DNA of 64,000 nt from Streptomyces xantholiticus (GTDB lineage: Bacteria > Actinomycetota > Actinomycetes > Streptomycetales > Streptomycetaceae): the NCBI RefSeq assembly GCF_014651015.1, contig NZ_BMWB01000002.1, forward strand, positions 124,001 to 188,000. The letters run 5' to 3'. Position 1 is the stretch's first letter; each line of letters starts with the position of its first letter. This document shows, one piece after another, positions 17,286 to 27,570 of this stretch. The position numbers and the translations under genes were made by a program. The notes below the pieces were generated by a model, which was not told the origin of the DNA, did not search any database, and was given only the letters and a program-made list of their open reading frames with translations.

Positions 17286-17317
17286 CAGGGCCCGGTGGCG
17301 ACCGCCACCGGGCCCTG
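17286..17317 (+). terminator. fprA terminator hairpin
   Basis: CAGGGCCCGGTGGCG (17286-17300) pairs perfectly with CGCCACCGGGCCCTG (17303-17317). It begins 12 bp after the fprA stop, and the convergent response-regulator gene ends at 17463. Confidence 0.75.
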
Positions 17318-17462
17318 TCCCGTTCTCCGGGCGATGACGCGATCGGCGGCGGCACGCCCGGCGGGTGAACCGGTCTCGGCACCGGGGACGGCCGCCGCAG
17401 ATCGGACGGACCGCGTCCGCACGGCACCGGCCCGGTGGTCGCAGGTCACGGCGGGCGCTGCC

Positions 17463-18143
17463 CTACCCCTCGCCGGGCGTCACCAGGCCCGACTCATAGG
17501 CGATGATGACCAGTTGGGCCCGGTCCCGGGCGCCCAGTTTGCTCATGATGCGGCTGACATGGGTCTTGGCCGTCAGTGGGCTCAGACCCAACGACTCGGC
17601 GATCTCCGTGTTGTTCAGACCGCGGGCCACCAGGGTCAGGACCTGGCGTTCACGGTCCGTGAGACCGTCCGGGCCGGCCCCCGAGGCCCGCGGAAGCACC
17701 GGAGCGGACAGCACACGGGCGATCAGGCGCGACGTCGGCCCCGGTGACAGCAGCGAATCACCGGCCGCGACCGTGCGGATCGCCGCCAGCAGGTCGGCCG
17801 GCCTGGTGTCCTTCACCAGGAAGCCCGACGCGCCCGCGCGCAGCGCCTCGAGGATGTGCTCGTCGGTGTCGTACGTGGTCAGGACCAGGACCTTGACGCC
17901 TGCCAGATCGTCGTCGGCGGCGATCAGGCGGGTGGCCTCGATGCCGTCGAGCTCGGGCATACGGATGTCCATGACCACCAGGTCCGCCCGTTCGCTGCGG
18001 GCCAGTTCGACCGCCTCCGCGCCCGTGCCGGCCTGACCCACGACCTCCATGTCGCGTGCCGACTCCACCAGCATCGCGAATGCCGCCCGCACCAGCGTCT
18101 GGTCGTCGGCGAGCAGCACGCGGATCGGGTTCACGGGATTCAT
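17463..18143 (-). CDS. NarL/LuxR-type response regulator
   Basis: Receives phosphate from the histidine kinase encoded just upstream and controls transcription. The 226-residue protein has a receiver domain (IRVLLADDQTLVRAAFAML, phospho-acceptor Asp in VVMDIRMPELDG near residue 56, and the switch lysine in GFLVKDTRPADLL). A C-terminal LuxR helix-turn-helix follows (LTDRERQVLTLVARGLNNTE, then LGLSPLTAKTHVSRIMSKLG). Its ATG overlaps the kinase stop (ATGA), so the pair is translationally coupled. The regulon is unknown; the MMPL exporter on the same strand is a possible target. Confidence 0.94.
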   Translation of the reverse strand: MNPVNPIRVLLADDQTLVRAAFAMLVESARDMEVVGQAGTGAEAVELARSERADLVVMDIRMPELDGIEATRLIAADDDLAGVKVLVLTTYDTDEHILEALRAGASGFLVKDTRPADLLAAIRTVAAGDSLLSPGPTSRLIARVLSAPVLPRASGAGPDGLTDRERQVLTLVARGLNNTEIAESLGLSPLTAKTHVSRIMSKLGARDRAQLVIIAYESGLVTPGEG

Positions 18144-19348
18144 ACGGCGGCCTCCGAAGGCTGCAGGGGCAAGGTCGCGGCGACTTCGAAACCCGGGCCG
18201 TCCCCGCGCGGACCCGCCGACAGCGTGCCGCCGACGCTGCGCGCCCGCTCCCGCATCCCGATGATGCCGAAGCCCGAACCGGGGACGGGGGCCTGCGCGT
18301 TCCCGTCGTCGGCCACCTCGACACGGAGGGCGGCCTCGTCCCGGACCACCGTCACCGTGATACGTACCCCCGCGCCACCGTGCCGCACGGCGTTCGTCAG
18401 CGACTCCTGCACGATCCGGTACGCGGCGGCCTCCACCGCCGGCGGCATCTGCGCGTCCCCGGTGCGCAGCGTCAGCTCCGCCCCGGCCGTGCGTACGAGA
18501 TCCGCAAGCGCCGCCAGATCCGGCAACGGGCCGTAGCAGTCCGGGCCGTCGGCGCGCAGCACCTCCAGCGTGGTGCGCAGTTCGCCGCGGGCAGTGCGGC
18601 AGGTTTCCGCGATGTCGTCGAGCGCCTTGGCGATCGCCGCCCGGTCGAGGCGGTCGGGGTCGACGGCCAGGACGTGGGCGGCGACGGAGGTCTGGACGCC
18701 GATGAGGGTGATGGAGTGGGCGAGCAGGTCGTGCAGGTCGCGGGCGATGCGCAGCCGTTCCTCGGCGACACGGCGGGCGGCCTCCTCCTCTCGGGTGCGC
18801 TCGGCACGTTCGGCGCGGCCCACGACGGAGGCGATGTAGCGGCGGTAGATGCGGACGTCGACGCCGCAGACGAGCACGGCGAGGATCCATCCGGAGGTAC
18901 GCAGCGACTCCAGGCCCTCGTGGGTGCCGACATTGAACATGATCGCGAGGCTGACGCCGATGACGAGGCAGCCGACGAAGAAGGTGTACAGGGGCCGCGC
19001 CGTGACGGCAACGGTGTACAGGGCGACGAGGGACGCCGGTACGGGCGCGGCATGCGTGTTGTCGAGCGCGTGGTACGGGCCGACACAGGCCAGCACGAGC
19101 ACCAGGACCGGCCCGGGGTGCGCCCGGCGCCACACCAGGGGCACGACGCTGCCGGCGAGGAGCGCCCACCCGAGGGCGTCGGGCCTGCGGCCGTGGTCGA
19201 CGAGGAGCGCCAGCACGACGGAGAGCACGCCGATGGCTGCGGCGAGGAGCGCGTCGTTGCGGATGCGGTGGGGGACGGTGAGGGGGTCGCGGCTGACCGC
19301 GTTCAGGACGCGTTCGCCGAGGCGGGGGGGGTCGGGTGTGGGCGGCAC
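18140..19348 (-). CDS. Two-component sensor histidine kinase, HisKA_3 type
   Basis: A membrane sensor that phosphorylates the response regulator encoded downstream. The protein of about 402 residues has five or six hydrophobic segments in its first 190 residues (for example LLAAAIGVLSVVLALLVDHG and PLYTFFVGCLVIGVSLAIM). The dimerisation/phosphoacceptor helix follows (RIARDLHDLLAHSITLIGVQ, histidine of the HD pair), then the ATPase domain with YRIVQESLTNAVRHG and GFGIIGMRERARSVGG. The GTG at 19348, with GGATGGAG upstream, is the preferred start; the long upstream open frame runs into the repeat island. No sensor ligand is evident. Confidence 0.92.
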   Translation of the reverse strand: MPPTPDPPRLGERVLNAVSRDPLTVPHRIRNDALLAAAIGVLSVVLALLVDHGRRPDALGWALLAGSVVPLVWRRAHPGPVLVLVLACVGPYHALDNTHAAPVPASLVALYTVAVTARPLYTFFVGCLVIGVSLAIMFNVGTHEGLESLRTSGWILAVLVCGVDVRIYRRYIASVVGRAERAERTREEEAARRVAEERLRIARDLHDLLAHSITLIGVQTSVAAHVLAVDPDRLDRAAIAKALDDIAETCRTARGELRTTLEVLRADGPDCYGPLPDLAALADLVRTAGAELTLRTGDAQMPPAVEAAAYRIVQESLTNAVRHGGAGVRITVTVVRDEAALRVEVADDGNAQAPVPGSGFGIIGMRERARSVGGTLSAGPRGDGPGFEVAATLPLQPSEAAV

Positions 19349-20008
19349 GGCTCCATCCTGGGCTGGCTGTTGCGTTTTCCCCACCCCCGTCCTCCCCGAA
19401 ACCGGGCTCCGTCCGGTCCCGCTGTGCGAGGGCTCCTCCCCCTCAGCCTGGGGCCCCCAACCGAGCGCCTGCGCCTCAATTCGCCGGCGAGGCTGCATAT
19501 CCCGCCAGTCCGGCGATCGGGGACACCGCGCCAAGCGGGTACCGGTCGCGCGGGACGGGCACCGCGCGGACCGCGCGAAGCCCCGCACGGGTCCCGGTGC
19601 GGGGCCCCGTAGAGGGCCCGAAAGCCCCCGGATCCCGGCGCCAGGACCGGGGCGGGGCGCCATGGTCCACGCGACGTGTACGGGTCCGGGGCGGGGCGCC
19701 ATGGTCCACGCGACGCATACGGGTCCGGGACGGCATCGCCTGGACCGGGCGGATCCCGGTGGTCCGCCCGAAGCGCGGAGCCCGGCACGGGGACCGGGGC
19801 GGAGCCCTCTGGTCCCCACGAAGCGCGGCACCGGGACAGGGGGAACCCGGCACGAGGACCCGCGCGGTAGCCCCACCGGTCCGCCCGAAGCGCAGGCGGT
19901 CCCGGGCCCGGGACCGGGGCGGAGCCCCGAAGTCCGCCCGAAGCGCGGTACGGGGTCCGGGCTTGCCCGGTTCGGGAAGGCGCGGGTAGGGGAACAGGCC
20001 CCGCAGGG
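19349..20008. repeat. Repeat-rich non-coding island of 660 bp
   Basis: No gene is supported. Three kinds of repeat are visible. A 39-bp unit containing GGCGCCATGGTCCACGCGAC occurs twice in tandem (19647-19685, 19686-19724) with two mismatches. GTCCGCCCGAAGCGC occurs at 19762, 19879 and 19932, with a variant at 19812. GGACCGGGGCGGAGCCC occurs at 19791 and 19911, exactly 120 bp apart. A separate hairpin-type repeat lies at 19471-19533. The island separates the MMPL gene end from the kinase start and probably contains the kinase promoter. Confidence 0.8.
19471..19533 (-). repeat. Imperfect inverted repeat resembling a dispersed Streptomyces intergenic element
   Basis: Read on the minus strand, the element runs from GCGCGGTGTCCCCGATCGCC through GGACTGGCGG to CAGCCTCGCCGGCGAATTGA. 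The CGCCGG and CCGGCG parts can pair. From memory, near-identical GGTGTCC...CGCCGGAC...GCCGGCG...TGAGG sequences recur between genes in many Streptomyces genomes. Its 10-mer CGCGGTGTCC (reverse at 19521-19530) recurs in the islands near 39970 and 46440. Confidence 0.6.
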
Positions 20009-22105
20009 CTACGGCTTCGGCGTCACCGGCCCCCGCCGGCTCAGCGGGCCCGGCCACCACACCCTCCGCCCCAGCAGCAGACTCGCCGACGTCACCAGAT
20101 ACGTCCGCACCAGGAACGTGTCCAGCAGCACGCCCACCGCCACCAGGAAGCCCATCTCGAAGAGCGGCACCAGCGGCAGGTTCATCAGGACGGTGAATGT
20201 CGCGGCGAGCACGATGCCCGCCGAGGCGATCACGCCGCCCGTGGTGCGCAGCGCGGTGAGCGCCGCCGTGCGCGGGTCGGCGCCGGCCAGGGACTCCTCA
20301 CGCAACCTGTGCATCAGGAAGATGCCGTAGTCCACGCCGAGCGCCACGAGGAAGACGAAGGAGAGCAGCGGCATCCCGGGATCGAGCCCCTCGAAGCCGA
20401 AGACCGGCTCGAAGAGAAGCCCGCCGAGGCCCATGACGGCTCCCCACACCGCGACGACGGCCACGGTGAGCATCAACGGCGCCACCAGACTGCGCAGCAG
20501 CACGACGAGGATCAGCAGCACCGCGCCGAGCACCAGCGGAATCACGATCTTCTGGTCGCTCGCGCTGGTGTCGGCGAGGTCCAGCTGCTGTGCGCTCGGT
20601 CCGCCGACGTGGCTGCCGTCCAGGCCGGCGCGCAGTGCCTCGATGGTCGCGGTCTCGCCCGGTGTCTCCGGTGCGTCCTTCGCGAGGACGGTGATCTCGG
20701 TCCAGCCGCCGCCGGAGCGGCCCGCTTCGGCGGCGGCGACGCCTTCGGTGCGGCGGGCCTCGGCGAGCGCGGCCTCAGCGGTGGCGGTGGGTGCGACGAC
20801 GGTGATCGGCTGGCTGCCCCGTCCCGGGTAGACCTCGGCGAGGGTCTTCATCGCGGTCACGGACTCGGGCTGCTGCGTGAAGCTGTCCTCCTGCGCCAGG
20901 TCCCCCGGCAGGTTGAACACGCCGAGTGCCAGCGCGCCGAGCAGCAGCAGGCCGGAGACGAGGACGGCGGCGGGCCGCCGGCCCGCGGAGCTGCCCATCG
21001 CGGCGAACAGCGAGCGGCGCTGCTTGGGCTCGGAGCCGTACGCCGGCACCAGCGGCCAGAACACCCGGCGCCCCAGCAGGACGAGAACGGCGGGCAGCAG
21101 GGTCAGCATGGCGGCCAGGGCGCACACGACGCCGACGGCGCCGACCGGTCCGAGTCCGCTCGCGCTGTTGAGGTCGGCGGCGAGCAGGCACAGCAGGCCC
21201 GCGGCGACGGTGCCGGAGGAGGCGAGGACGGCGGGGCCGCAGCCGCGCAGGGCGGCGAGCATCGCGTCGTACGGCCGCTCGATGCGCCGCAGTTCCTCCC
21301 GGTAGCGGGCGACGAGCAGCAGCGCGTAGTCGGTGCCCGCGCCGAAGACGAGCACGGTCATGATGGCGGCGCTCTGACTGGTGACGGTCAGGTCGAAGCC
21401 CTGGATGAGCCCGTAGACGAGGGCCTGCGAGGCGACGGCGGCGATGCCGACGACGGTGAGCGGCACGAGCCAGAGGAACGGGCTGCGGTAGGTGAGGATC
21501 AGCAGCACGGCGACGACGAGCACGGTCGCGATCATGAGCGTGCCGTCGATGGTCTCGAAGACCTTCTCCATGTCGGTCATCAGCGCGCCGGGGCCGCCGA
21601 GGTCGGCGTCGAGCCCTTCGACCGGGATGGCGGCGAGCCGCTCCCGCACGTCGTCGACGAGGGCGATCCGTGCGTCGTTGTCGGTGCCGGGTTCGGTGGT
21701 CGACATCGGGTACATCAGGGTCGTGCCGTCGTCGGACGCGATACCCCGGGGCGGGCCGCCGTCGAACTCGTGCGCGCCGGTGATCTCGTCGATCCGCTGT
21801 TGCGCCTGAGTACGGTCGGCGGCGGTGAGCCCGCCGTCCCGGTGGTAGACGACGACCAGTTCGGTGGACTCGCCACCCGGGAGGGCCTGTTCGATCTTGG
21901 CGACCTGGGTGGAGTCGGCGCTCGCGGGCAGGTAGTCGATTATGTTGTCCCGCTGGGCGTCGGCGAGTTTGCCGGCGAAGGGCAGGGCGAGGGCGATGAC
22001 GGCGACCCACAGTGCCACGACGGCCCACGGCACGGCGCGCCGTGCCGTGGGGCGGGCGGGTGGCTTCGCCGGCGTCGTTTCGCTTGCGGTCAGTACGGGC
22101 CCCAT
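20009..22105 (-). CDS. MMPL/RND-family membrane transporter
   Basis: A 698-residue transporter of the MMPL group, which exports lipids or drugs using the proton gradient. It has two related halves, each with one span, a large outer domain and five further spans. The first outer domain spans about residues 48-190. Membrane blocks include TLMIATVLVVAVLLILTYRS, the proton-relay segment VLVFGAGTDYALLLVARYRE, and in the second half FVFLVALGVDYGIFLMHRLRE. GAGTDY and ALGVDY carry the conserved Asp-Tyr pairs. The ATG at 22105 follows GGGGAGA. It may be a target of the neighbouring two-component system. Substrate unknown. Confidence 0.93.
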   Translation of the reverse strand: MGPVLTASETTPAKPPARPTARRAVPWAVVALWVAVIALALPFAGKLADAQRDNIIDYLPASADSTQVAKIEQALPGGESTELVVVYHRDGGLTAADRTQAQQRIDEITGAHEFDGGPPRGIASDDGTTLMYPMSTTEPGTDNDARIALVDDVRERLAAIPVEGLDADLGGPGALMTDMEKVFETIDGTLMIATVLVVAVLLILTYRSPFLWLVPLTVVGIAAVASQALVYGLIQGFDLTVTSQSAAIMTVLVFGAGTDYALLLVARYREELRRIERPYDAMLAALRGCGPAVLASSGTVAAGLLCLLAADLNSASGLGPVGAVGVVCALAAMLTLLPAVLVLLGRRVFWPLVPAYGSEPKQRRSLFAAMGSSAGRRPAAVLVSGLLLLGALALGVFNLPGDLAQEDSFTQQPESVTAMKTLAEVYPGRGSQPITVVAPTATAEAALAEARRTEGVAAAEAGRSGGGWTEITVLAKDAPETPGETATIEALRAGLDGSHVGGPSAQQLDLADTSASDQKIVIPLVLGAVLLILVVLLRSLVAPLMLTVAVVAVWGAVMGLGGLLFEPVFGFEGLDPGMPLLSFVFLVALGVDYGIFLMHRLREESLAGADPRTAALTALRTTGGVIASAGIVLAATFTVLMNLPLVPLFEMGFLVAVGVLLDTFLVRTYLVTSASLLLGRRVWWPGPLSRRGPVTPKP

Positions 22106-22269
22106 GGGCGTCTCCCCTTCGTGCGGGCGTCCGGTGGCGGGATGCGTCACCAGCGTCCCGTCGCGGGGAGGCGCTTTCGTCGCGCGGGAGGGCGAGATGC
22201 CCCGTACTCCGCGGGGTGGCACGGCCGCGTCCGTACTCCCCAGGGAGTAGTGCGGTCCGGCCCGAGGGG

Positions 22270-22962
22270 TCAGAAGGGGGTTCGGGCGGTCTCCATCAGC
22301 CGGATCGTGTCGTCCTCACCCAGTTGCAGCGCCGCGCCCACGGTGGTGAGGACCTCGCGCTCCGCCTGGGTGTACGGGCCGTCGGCGAGGGCGATCCGTG
22401 CGCCCTGGAGGAGGATCGACTCGCGTCCGGCGGGAGCCAGGTGCGGGGCGAGCGGCTCCAGCGCCTCATGGAGCTCGATGGCGAGCGCCGCGCCGTAGGG
22501 CGCGGCGTCCGTGACGTAGCGGCCGGTGTCGGCGGCGAGGGCCTCGATCAGGGAGGTGAGCTGGTCCTCGGTGCAGTCGTCGAGCCCGGCGGCGCGTACC
22601 GTGTGGACCGCGATCTCCCGGACGCTGCGGGAGGAGGTGCCGCCGGAGGCGAGGACGGCGAGGGCGACGGTGTGCACGGCGTCCCTGAGCATCGCGGAGA
22701 AGCGGCCGGTGGTGGGGTGGTCGAGGGCGTCGGTCCCGAAGTGGCTGTGGCAGGCGGCGCATTCGACGACGGGCCCGGCGAGGCCTCGCGGCAGCAGGGG
22801 CACGCCGAGGACCGCGAGGCGGCGGCGGCCGGTGCGGCGGCGGTAGTTGCGGTCCCCTCCGCAGGCGGGGCAGAAGAACTCGCCGTCGCCGATGGTGCTC
22901 CAGGACGTGTGAATGCCGCACACCCGCATTTTTCGGACGGACATTCCCCGGGCTGGCAGCAC
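22270..22962 (-). CDS. Zinc-ribbon/TerB-like protein
   Basis: A 230-residue soluble protein. An N-terminal zinc ribbon is suggested by CPACGGDRNYRR and CAACHSHFGTD. A helical domain of about 140 residues follows and resembles TerB of the tellurite-resistance family: VHTVALAVLASGGTSSRSVR, GLDDCTEDQLTSLIEAL, ILLQGARIALADGPYTQAER and EVLTTVGAALQLGEDD. GTG 22962 has GGAGG six bases upstream and is preferred over ATG 22944. TerB-type proteins bind metal near the membrane, but the precise role is unknown. It stands alone between MMPL and leuA. Confidence 0.88.
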   Translation of the reverse strand: MLPARGMSVRKMRVCGIHTSWSTIGDGEFFCPACGGDRNYRRRTGRRRLAVLGVPLLPRGLAGPVVECAACHSHFGTDALDHPTTGRFSAMLRDAVHTVALAVLASGGTSSRSVREIAVHTVRAAGLDDCTEDQLTSLIEALAADTGRYVTDAAPYGAALAIELHEALEPLAPHLAPAGRESILLQGARIALADGPYTQAEREVLTTVGAALQLGEDDTIRLMETARTPF

Positions 22963-22981
22963 GTCGCACCTCCATCAAGCT

Positions 22982-22997
22982 GCGGCAGCGCTGCCGC
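22982..22997. promoter_or_regulatory. Perfect 16-bp palindrome upstream of the TerB-like gene
   Basis: GCGGCAGCGCTGCCGC reads the same on both strands and starts 20 bp upstream of the GTG at 22962. It could be an operator or a short RNA hairpin. No binding protein can be named. Confidence 0.35.
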
Positions 22998-23109
22998 GTT
23001 GACGTGATGTTAGCCACACGGATGATGCCGCGTCAGCACCCCGGAACGAGTGCGAATCGACATGGCCGATTCCGCTCCCCGGCACAACTGCGTGCACAGC
23101 ACCGCAAAA

Positions 23110-23143
23110 CGCCGGGCCTGCTCCCGATCGAGCAGGCCCGGCG
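23110..23143 (-). terminator. leuA intrinsic terminator
   Basis: A perfect 14-bp stem (CGCCGGGCCTGCTC at 23110-23123 with 23130-23143) and a 6-nt loop are followed on the minus strand by TTTT. It begins 23 bp after the leuA stop. Confidence 0.85.
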
Positions 23144-23166
23144 ACGGGGACGAAGATGCGGGCGTA

Positions 23167-25012
<1,846 letters not shown>

Positions 25013-25017
25013 TACGA

Positions 25018-25065
25018 CTACAGGCCCTCGCCGCGGCAGCTAAGGAGAAGCAGCCCGAAACGCAT
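25018..25065 (-). CDS. leuL: Leucine leader peptide
   Basis: A 15-codon reading frame, MRFGLLLLSCRGEGL, runs from ATG 25065 to TAG. It has four consecutive leucine codons (CTG CTT CTC CTT) and a fifth at the end, 88 bp upstream of leuA. Leucine shortage would stall the ribosome in the leucine run and alter folding of the hairpin at 24964-25012. This is the classic arrangement for attenuation of leucine synthesis genes. No obvious ribosome binding site precedes the ATG, so translation may start on a very short or leaderless leader. Confidence 0.8.
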   Translation of the reverse strand: MRFGLLLLSCRGEGL

Positions 25066-25224
25066 GATGCGTAGAAGACTAACCGAGCCTCGACGTGAGC
25101 ATTGGTCCCGTTTCAGTATGCGGGACGACCGATCAGTAACGGTCATATGTGGCCTATCACTCCATTTCATTAACCCCTCTCGCTTTACGTGACAGGACCG
25201 TCACCCGCTGCCACATTGCCGCAC

Positions 25225-26280
25225 ATGGACATTCGCACCCCGGTCTTCTGCGGCATCGTGCCGCCGCACATCCTCGACAGGCTCACCCGCGCCGACGACC
25301 CGGCGGTCTCCGGGCCCGCCCGGCGCACCCTCCAGGCCGACGCCGCTCACCGCACCGGCCGCCGGCTGACCACCGTTCTCGGAGCCGCCGCACGCGCCGT
25401 CGCCGCACCGGCCGACGGCCCGCGCCGCACCGTCTACGACGCGCAGAACGGCACGGTCCTGCCCGGCACCCGGGTGCGCGGCGAGGGCGAGGAGGCCGCC
25501 AGGGACGCCACCGTCAACCGCGCGTACGCGGGCCTCGGGGCGACCTTCGAGCTGCTGACCGCGTACGGACGCAGCTCCATCGACGGCGCCGGGCTGCCGC
25601 TGGACGCGTCCGTCCACTACGACGAGAAGTACGGGAACGCCTTCTGGAACGGCGAACAGATGGTGTTCGGCGACGGTGACGGCGAGATCTTCCTGGACTT
25701 CACCGTCGCGGTCGACGTGATCGCCCACGAGCTGGCGCACGGGCTGACCCAGTACACGGCCAATCTGAGCTACTTCGGCCAGCCCGGCGCCCTCAACGAG
25801 TCCATGTCCGATGTGCTGGGCTCGCTGGTCAAGCAGCGGACGCTGGGCCAGAGCGCCGACGAGGCCGACTGGCTCATCGGTGCGGGCCTGCTCACGCCGC
25901 GGGTCGAGGGGGTCGCACTGCGCTCGATGAAGGCACCGGGTACGGCGTACGACGACGACGTGCTCGGCAAGGACCCGCAGCCCGCCACGATGGAGGAGTA
26001 CGTCAGCACGGGCCGCGACAACGGTGGTGTCCACATCAACTCCGGCATCCCCAACCACGCCTTCTACCTGCTCGCCACGCGGCTCGGGGGACGCGCCTGG
26101 GAACGGGCCGGACAGATCTGGTTCGACGTGCTGACCGGCGGCGCGCTGCCGGTGGACGCCGACTTCGGCAGCTTCGCCCGGCTCACGGTGGCCGCCGCGA
26201 AGGCGCGCTACGGCGAGGGCGAGGAGCAGGAGGCCGTGCTCAAGGCCTGGTCTCAGGTCGGCGTGAAGACGTCCGAGTGA
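25225..26280 (+). CDS. M4-family metalloprotease, protealysin-like
   Basis: A thermolysin-type zinc protease of 351 residues. It lacks a secretory signal; a short N-terminal propeptide carries GIVPPHILDRL, the PPxxL-type motif of protealysin-like proteases, which act inside cells or leave by non-classical routes. The zinc site VIAHELAHGLTQ (HExxH) lies near residue 176, the third ligand Glu in NESMSDVLG near 201, and the catalytic-loop histidine in GGVHINSGIPNHAFY near 275. ATG 25225 is chosen over 25189. It is divergent from leuA and followed by an emfourin-like inhibitor gene, which supports the protealysin assignment. Confidence 0.93.
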   Translation: MDIRTPVFCGIVPPHILDRLTRADDPAVSGPARRTLQADAAHRTGRRLTTVLGAAARAVAAPADGPRRTVYDAQNGTVLPGTRVRGEGEEAARDATVNRAYAGLGATFELLTAYGRSSIDGAGLPLDASVHYDEKYGNAFWNGEQMVFGDGDGEIFLDFTVAVDVIAHELAHGLTQYTANLSYFGQPGALNESMSDVLGSLVKQRTLGQSADEADWLIGAGLLTPRVEGVALRSMKAPGTAYDDDVLGKDPQPATMEEYVSTGRDNGGVHINSGIPNHAFYLLATRLGGRAWERAGQIWFDVLTGGALPVDADFGSFARLTVAAAKARYGEGEEQEAVLKAWSQVGVKTSE

Positions 26281-26285
26281 GCCCC

Positions 26286-26317
26286 GGGGCCGGGTGGCCC
26301 GGCTGTCGCCCGGCCCC
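26286..26317 (+). promoter_or_regulatory. Hairpin between protease and inhibitor genes
   Basis: GGGGCCGGG (26286-26294) pairs with CCCGGCCCC (26309-26317), 5 bp after the protease stop and 22 bp before the inhibitor ATG. It may partly terminate transcription or protect the upstream message, and so set the protease-to-inhibitor ratio. Role inferred. Confidence 0.45.
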
Positions 26318-26339
26318 GTTCCGTACTAGAACGGAAACC

Positions 26340-26606
26340 ATGCGTATCCAGGTAAGGCGTACGGGCGGCTTCGCCGGCATCGAGCGCCACGCCGAGGTCG
26401 ACACCTCGGCGCGGGCCGACGCGAGCGAGGTGCACGCCCTGGCGGAACGGGCCGTGGCGGAGGGCCGGGACACCCCGCCCATCGGCGTCCCCGACGGGTT
26501 CAGCTACCAGCTCACGGTCGACGGGCGCACGGTCTACTGCTCCGACCCCCGGCTGACCGAGGCACAGAGTCAGCTGATCTCGCTGGTGCTCAAGGAAGGT
26601 CTCTGA
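26340..26606 (+). CDS. Emfourin-like inhibitor of the adjacent protealysin-type protease
   Basis: An 88-residue cytoplasmic protein beginning MRIQVRRTGGFAGIERHAEV, followed by a helical region and a beta-rich end (FSYQLTVDGRTVYCSDPRLT). The RTGGFAG opening, the size and the position just after an M4 protease gene fit emfourin, the protein inhibitor encoded next to protealysin-like proteases. It probably keeps the protease inactive until release or stress. ATG 26340 is preferred to an in-frame extension to 26277 that overlaps the protease stop. Convergent with era, which ends 22 bp away. Confidence 0.85.
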   Translation: MRIQVRRTGGFAGIERHAEVDTSARADASEVHALAERAVAEGRDTPPIGVPDGFSYQLTVDGRTVYCSDPRLTEAQSQLISLVLKEGL

Positions 26607-26628
26607 CGGACGCGGCTCCGGCGACGGC

Positions 26629-27570
26629 TCAGAAGCCAAGCTTCCGCAGCTGCTTCGGATCGCGCTGCCAGTCCTTGGCGACCTTCACATGGAGGTCCAG
26701 GAAGACCGGCGTGCCCAGCAGCGCCTCGATGTGCTTGCGGGACTTGATGCCGACCTCCTTCAGGCGCTTGCCCTTCGGGCCGATGATGATGCCCTTCTGG
26801 CTGGGGCGCTCGATGTAGACGTTGGCGTGGATGTCCAGCAGCGGGCGGTCCGCAGGGCGGTCCTCGCGCGGCAGCATCTCCTCGACGACCACCGCGATCG
26901 AGTGCGGCAGCTCGTCCCGTACGCCCTCCAGCGCGGCCTCGCGGATGAGCTCCGCGACCATCACCTGCTCGGGCTCGTCGGTGAGGTCGCCCTCCGGGTA
27001 GAGCGCGGGGCTCTCCGGCAGCAGCGGGATCAGCAGATCGGCCACCAGCTGGACCTGCTTGTCGCCCACGGCGGAGACCGGCACGATCTCGGCCCACTCG
27101 ATGCCGAGCTCCTTGCCGAGCCTGTCGATCGCCAGCAACTGCTCGGCGAGCGTCTTGGAGTCGACGAGGTCGGTCTTGGTGACGACCGCGACCTTCGGGG
27201 TCTTCTTGATGCCGGCGAGCTCCTTGGCGATGAACCGGTCGCCGGGGCCGAGCTTCTGGTCGGCGGGCAGGCAGAAGCCGATCACGTCGACCTCGGCCCA
27301 GGTGGTGCGCACGATGTCGTTGAGCCGCTCACCGAGCAGGGTGCGAGGCTTGTGCAGCCCCGGGGTGTCGACCAGGATGAGCTGCGCCTCCGGGCGGTGC
27401 ACGATGCCGCGCACGGTGTGCCGGGTGGTCTGGGGCCGGTTGGAGGTGATCGCCACCTTCTGGCCGACCAGAGCGTTCGTGAGAGTGGACTTGCCCGCGT
27501 TGGGGCGGCCGACGAAACAGGCGAAGCCGGCCCGATGGGGGGCTTCGGAGGACTGGGTACGAGCGCTCAT
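26629..27570 (-). CDS. era: GTPase Era
   Basis: An essential-type GTPase that binds 16S rRNA and assists 30S subunit maturation. The 313-residue protein has G1 GRPNAGKST near residue 22, G2 region TTRHTVRG, G3 DTPGLHKP, G4 TKTD, and the C-terminal KH domain with KGIIIGPKGKRLKEVG. ATG 27570 (MSARTQSS) is taken as start; ATG 27579 would add three residues. It is the last member of the phoH-ybeY-corC-deaminase-era set on this strand. Confidence 0.96.
   Translation of the reverse strand: MSARTQSSEAPHRAGFACFVGRPNAGKSTLTNALVGQKVAITSNRPQTTRHTVRGIVHRPEAQLILVDTPGLHKPRTLLGERLNDIVRTTWAEVDVIGFCLPADQKLGPGDRFIAKELAGIKKTPKVAVVTKTDLVDSKTLAEQLLAIDRLGKELGIEWAEIVPVSAVGDKQVQLVADLLIPLLPESPALYPEGDLTDEPEQVMVAELIREAALEGVRDELPHSIAVVVEEMLPREDRPADRPLLDIHANVYIERPSQKGIIIGPKGKRLKEVGIKSRKHIEALLGTPVFLDLHVKVAKDWQRDPKQLRKLGF

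Noticed and set aside
19647..19724. Possible transposon end or CRISPR-like repeat
   Set aside because: Two adjacent direct copies only, with no spacers, transposase gene or target duplication.
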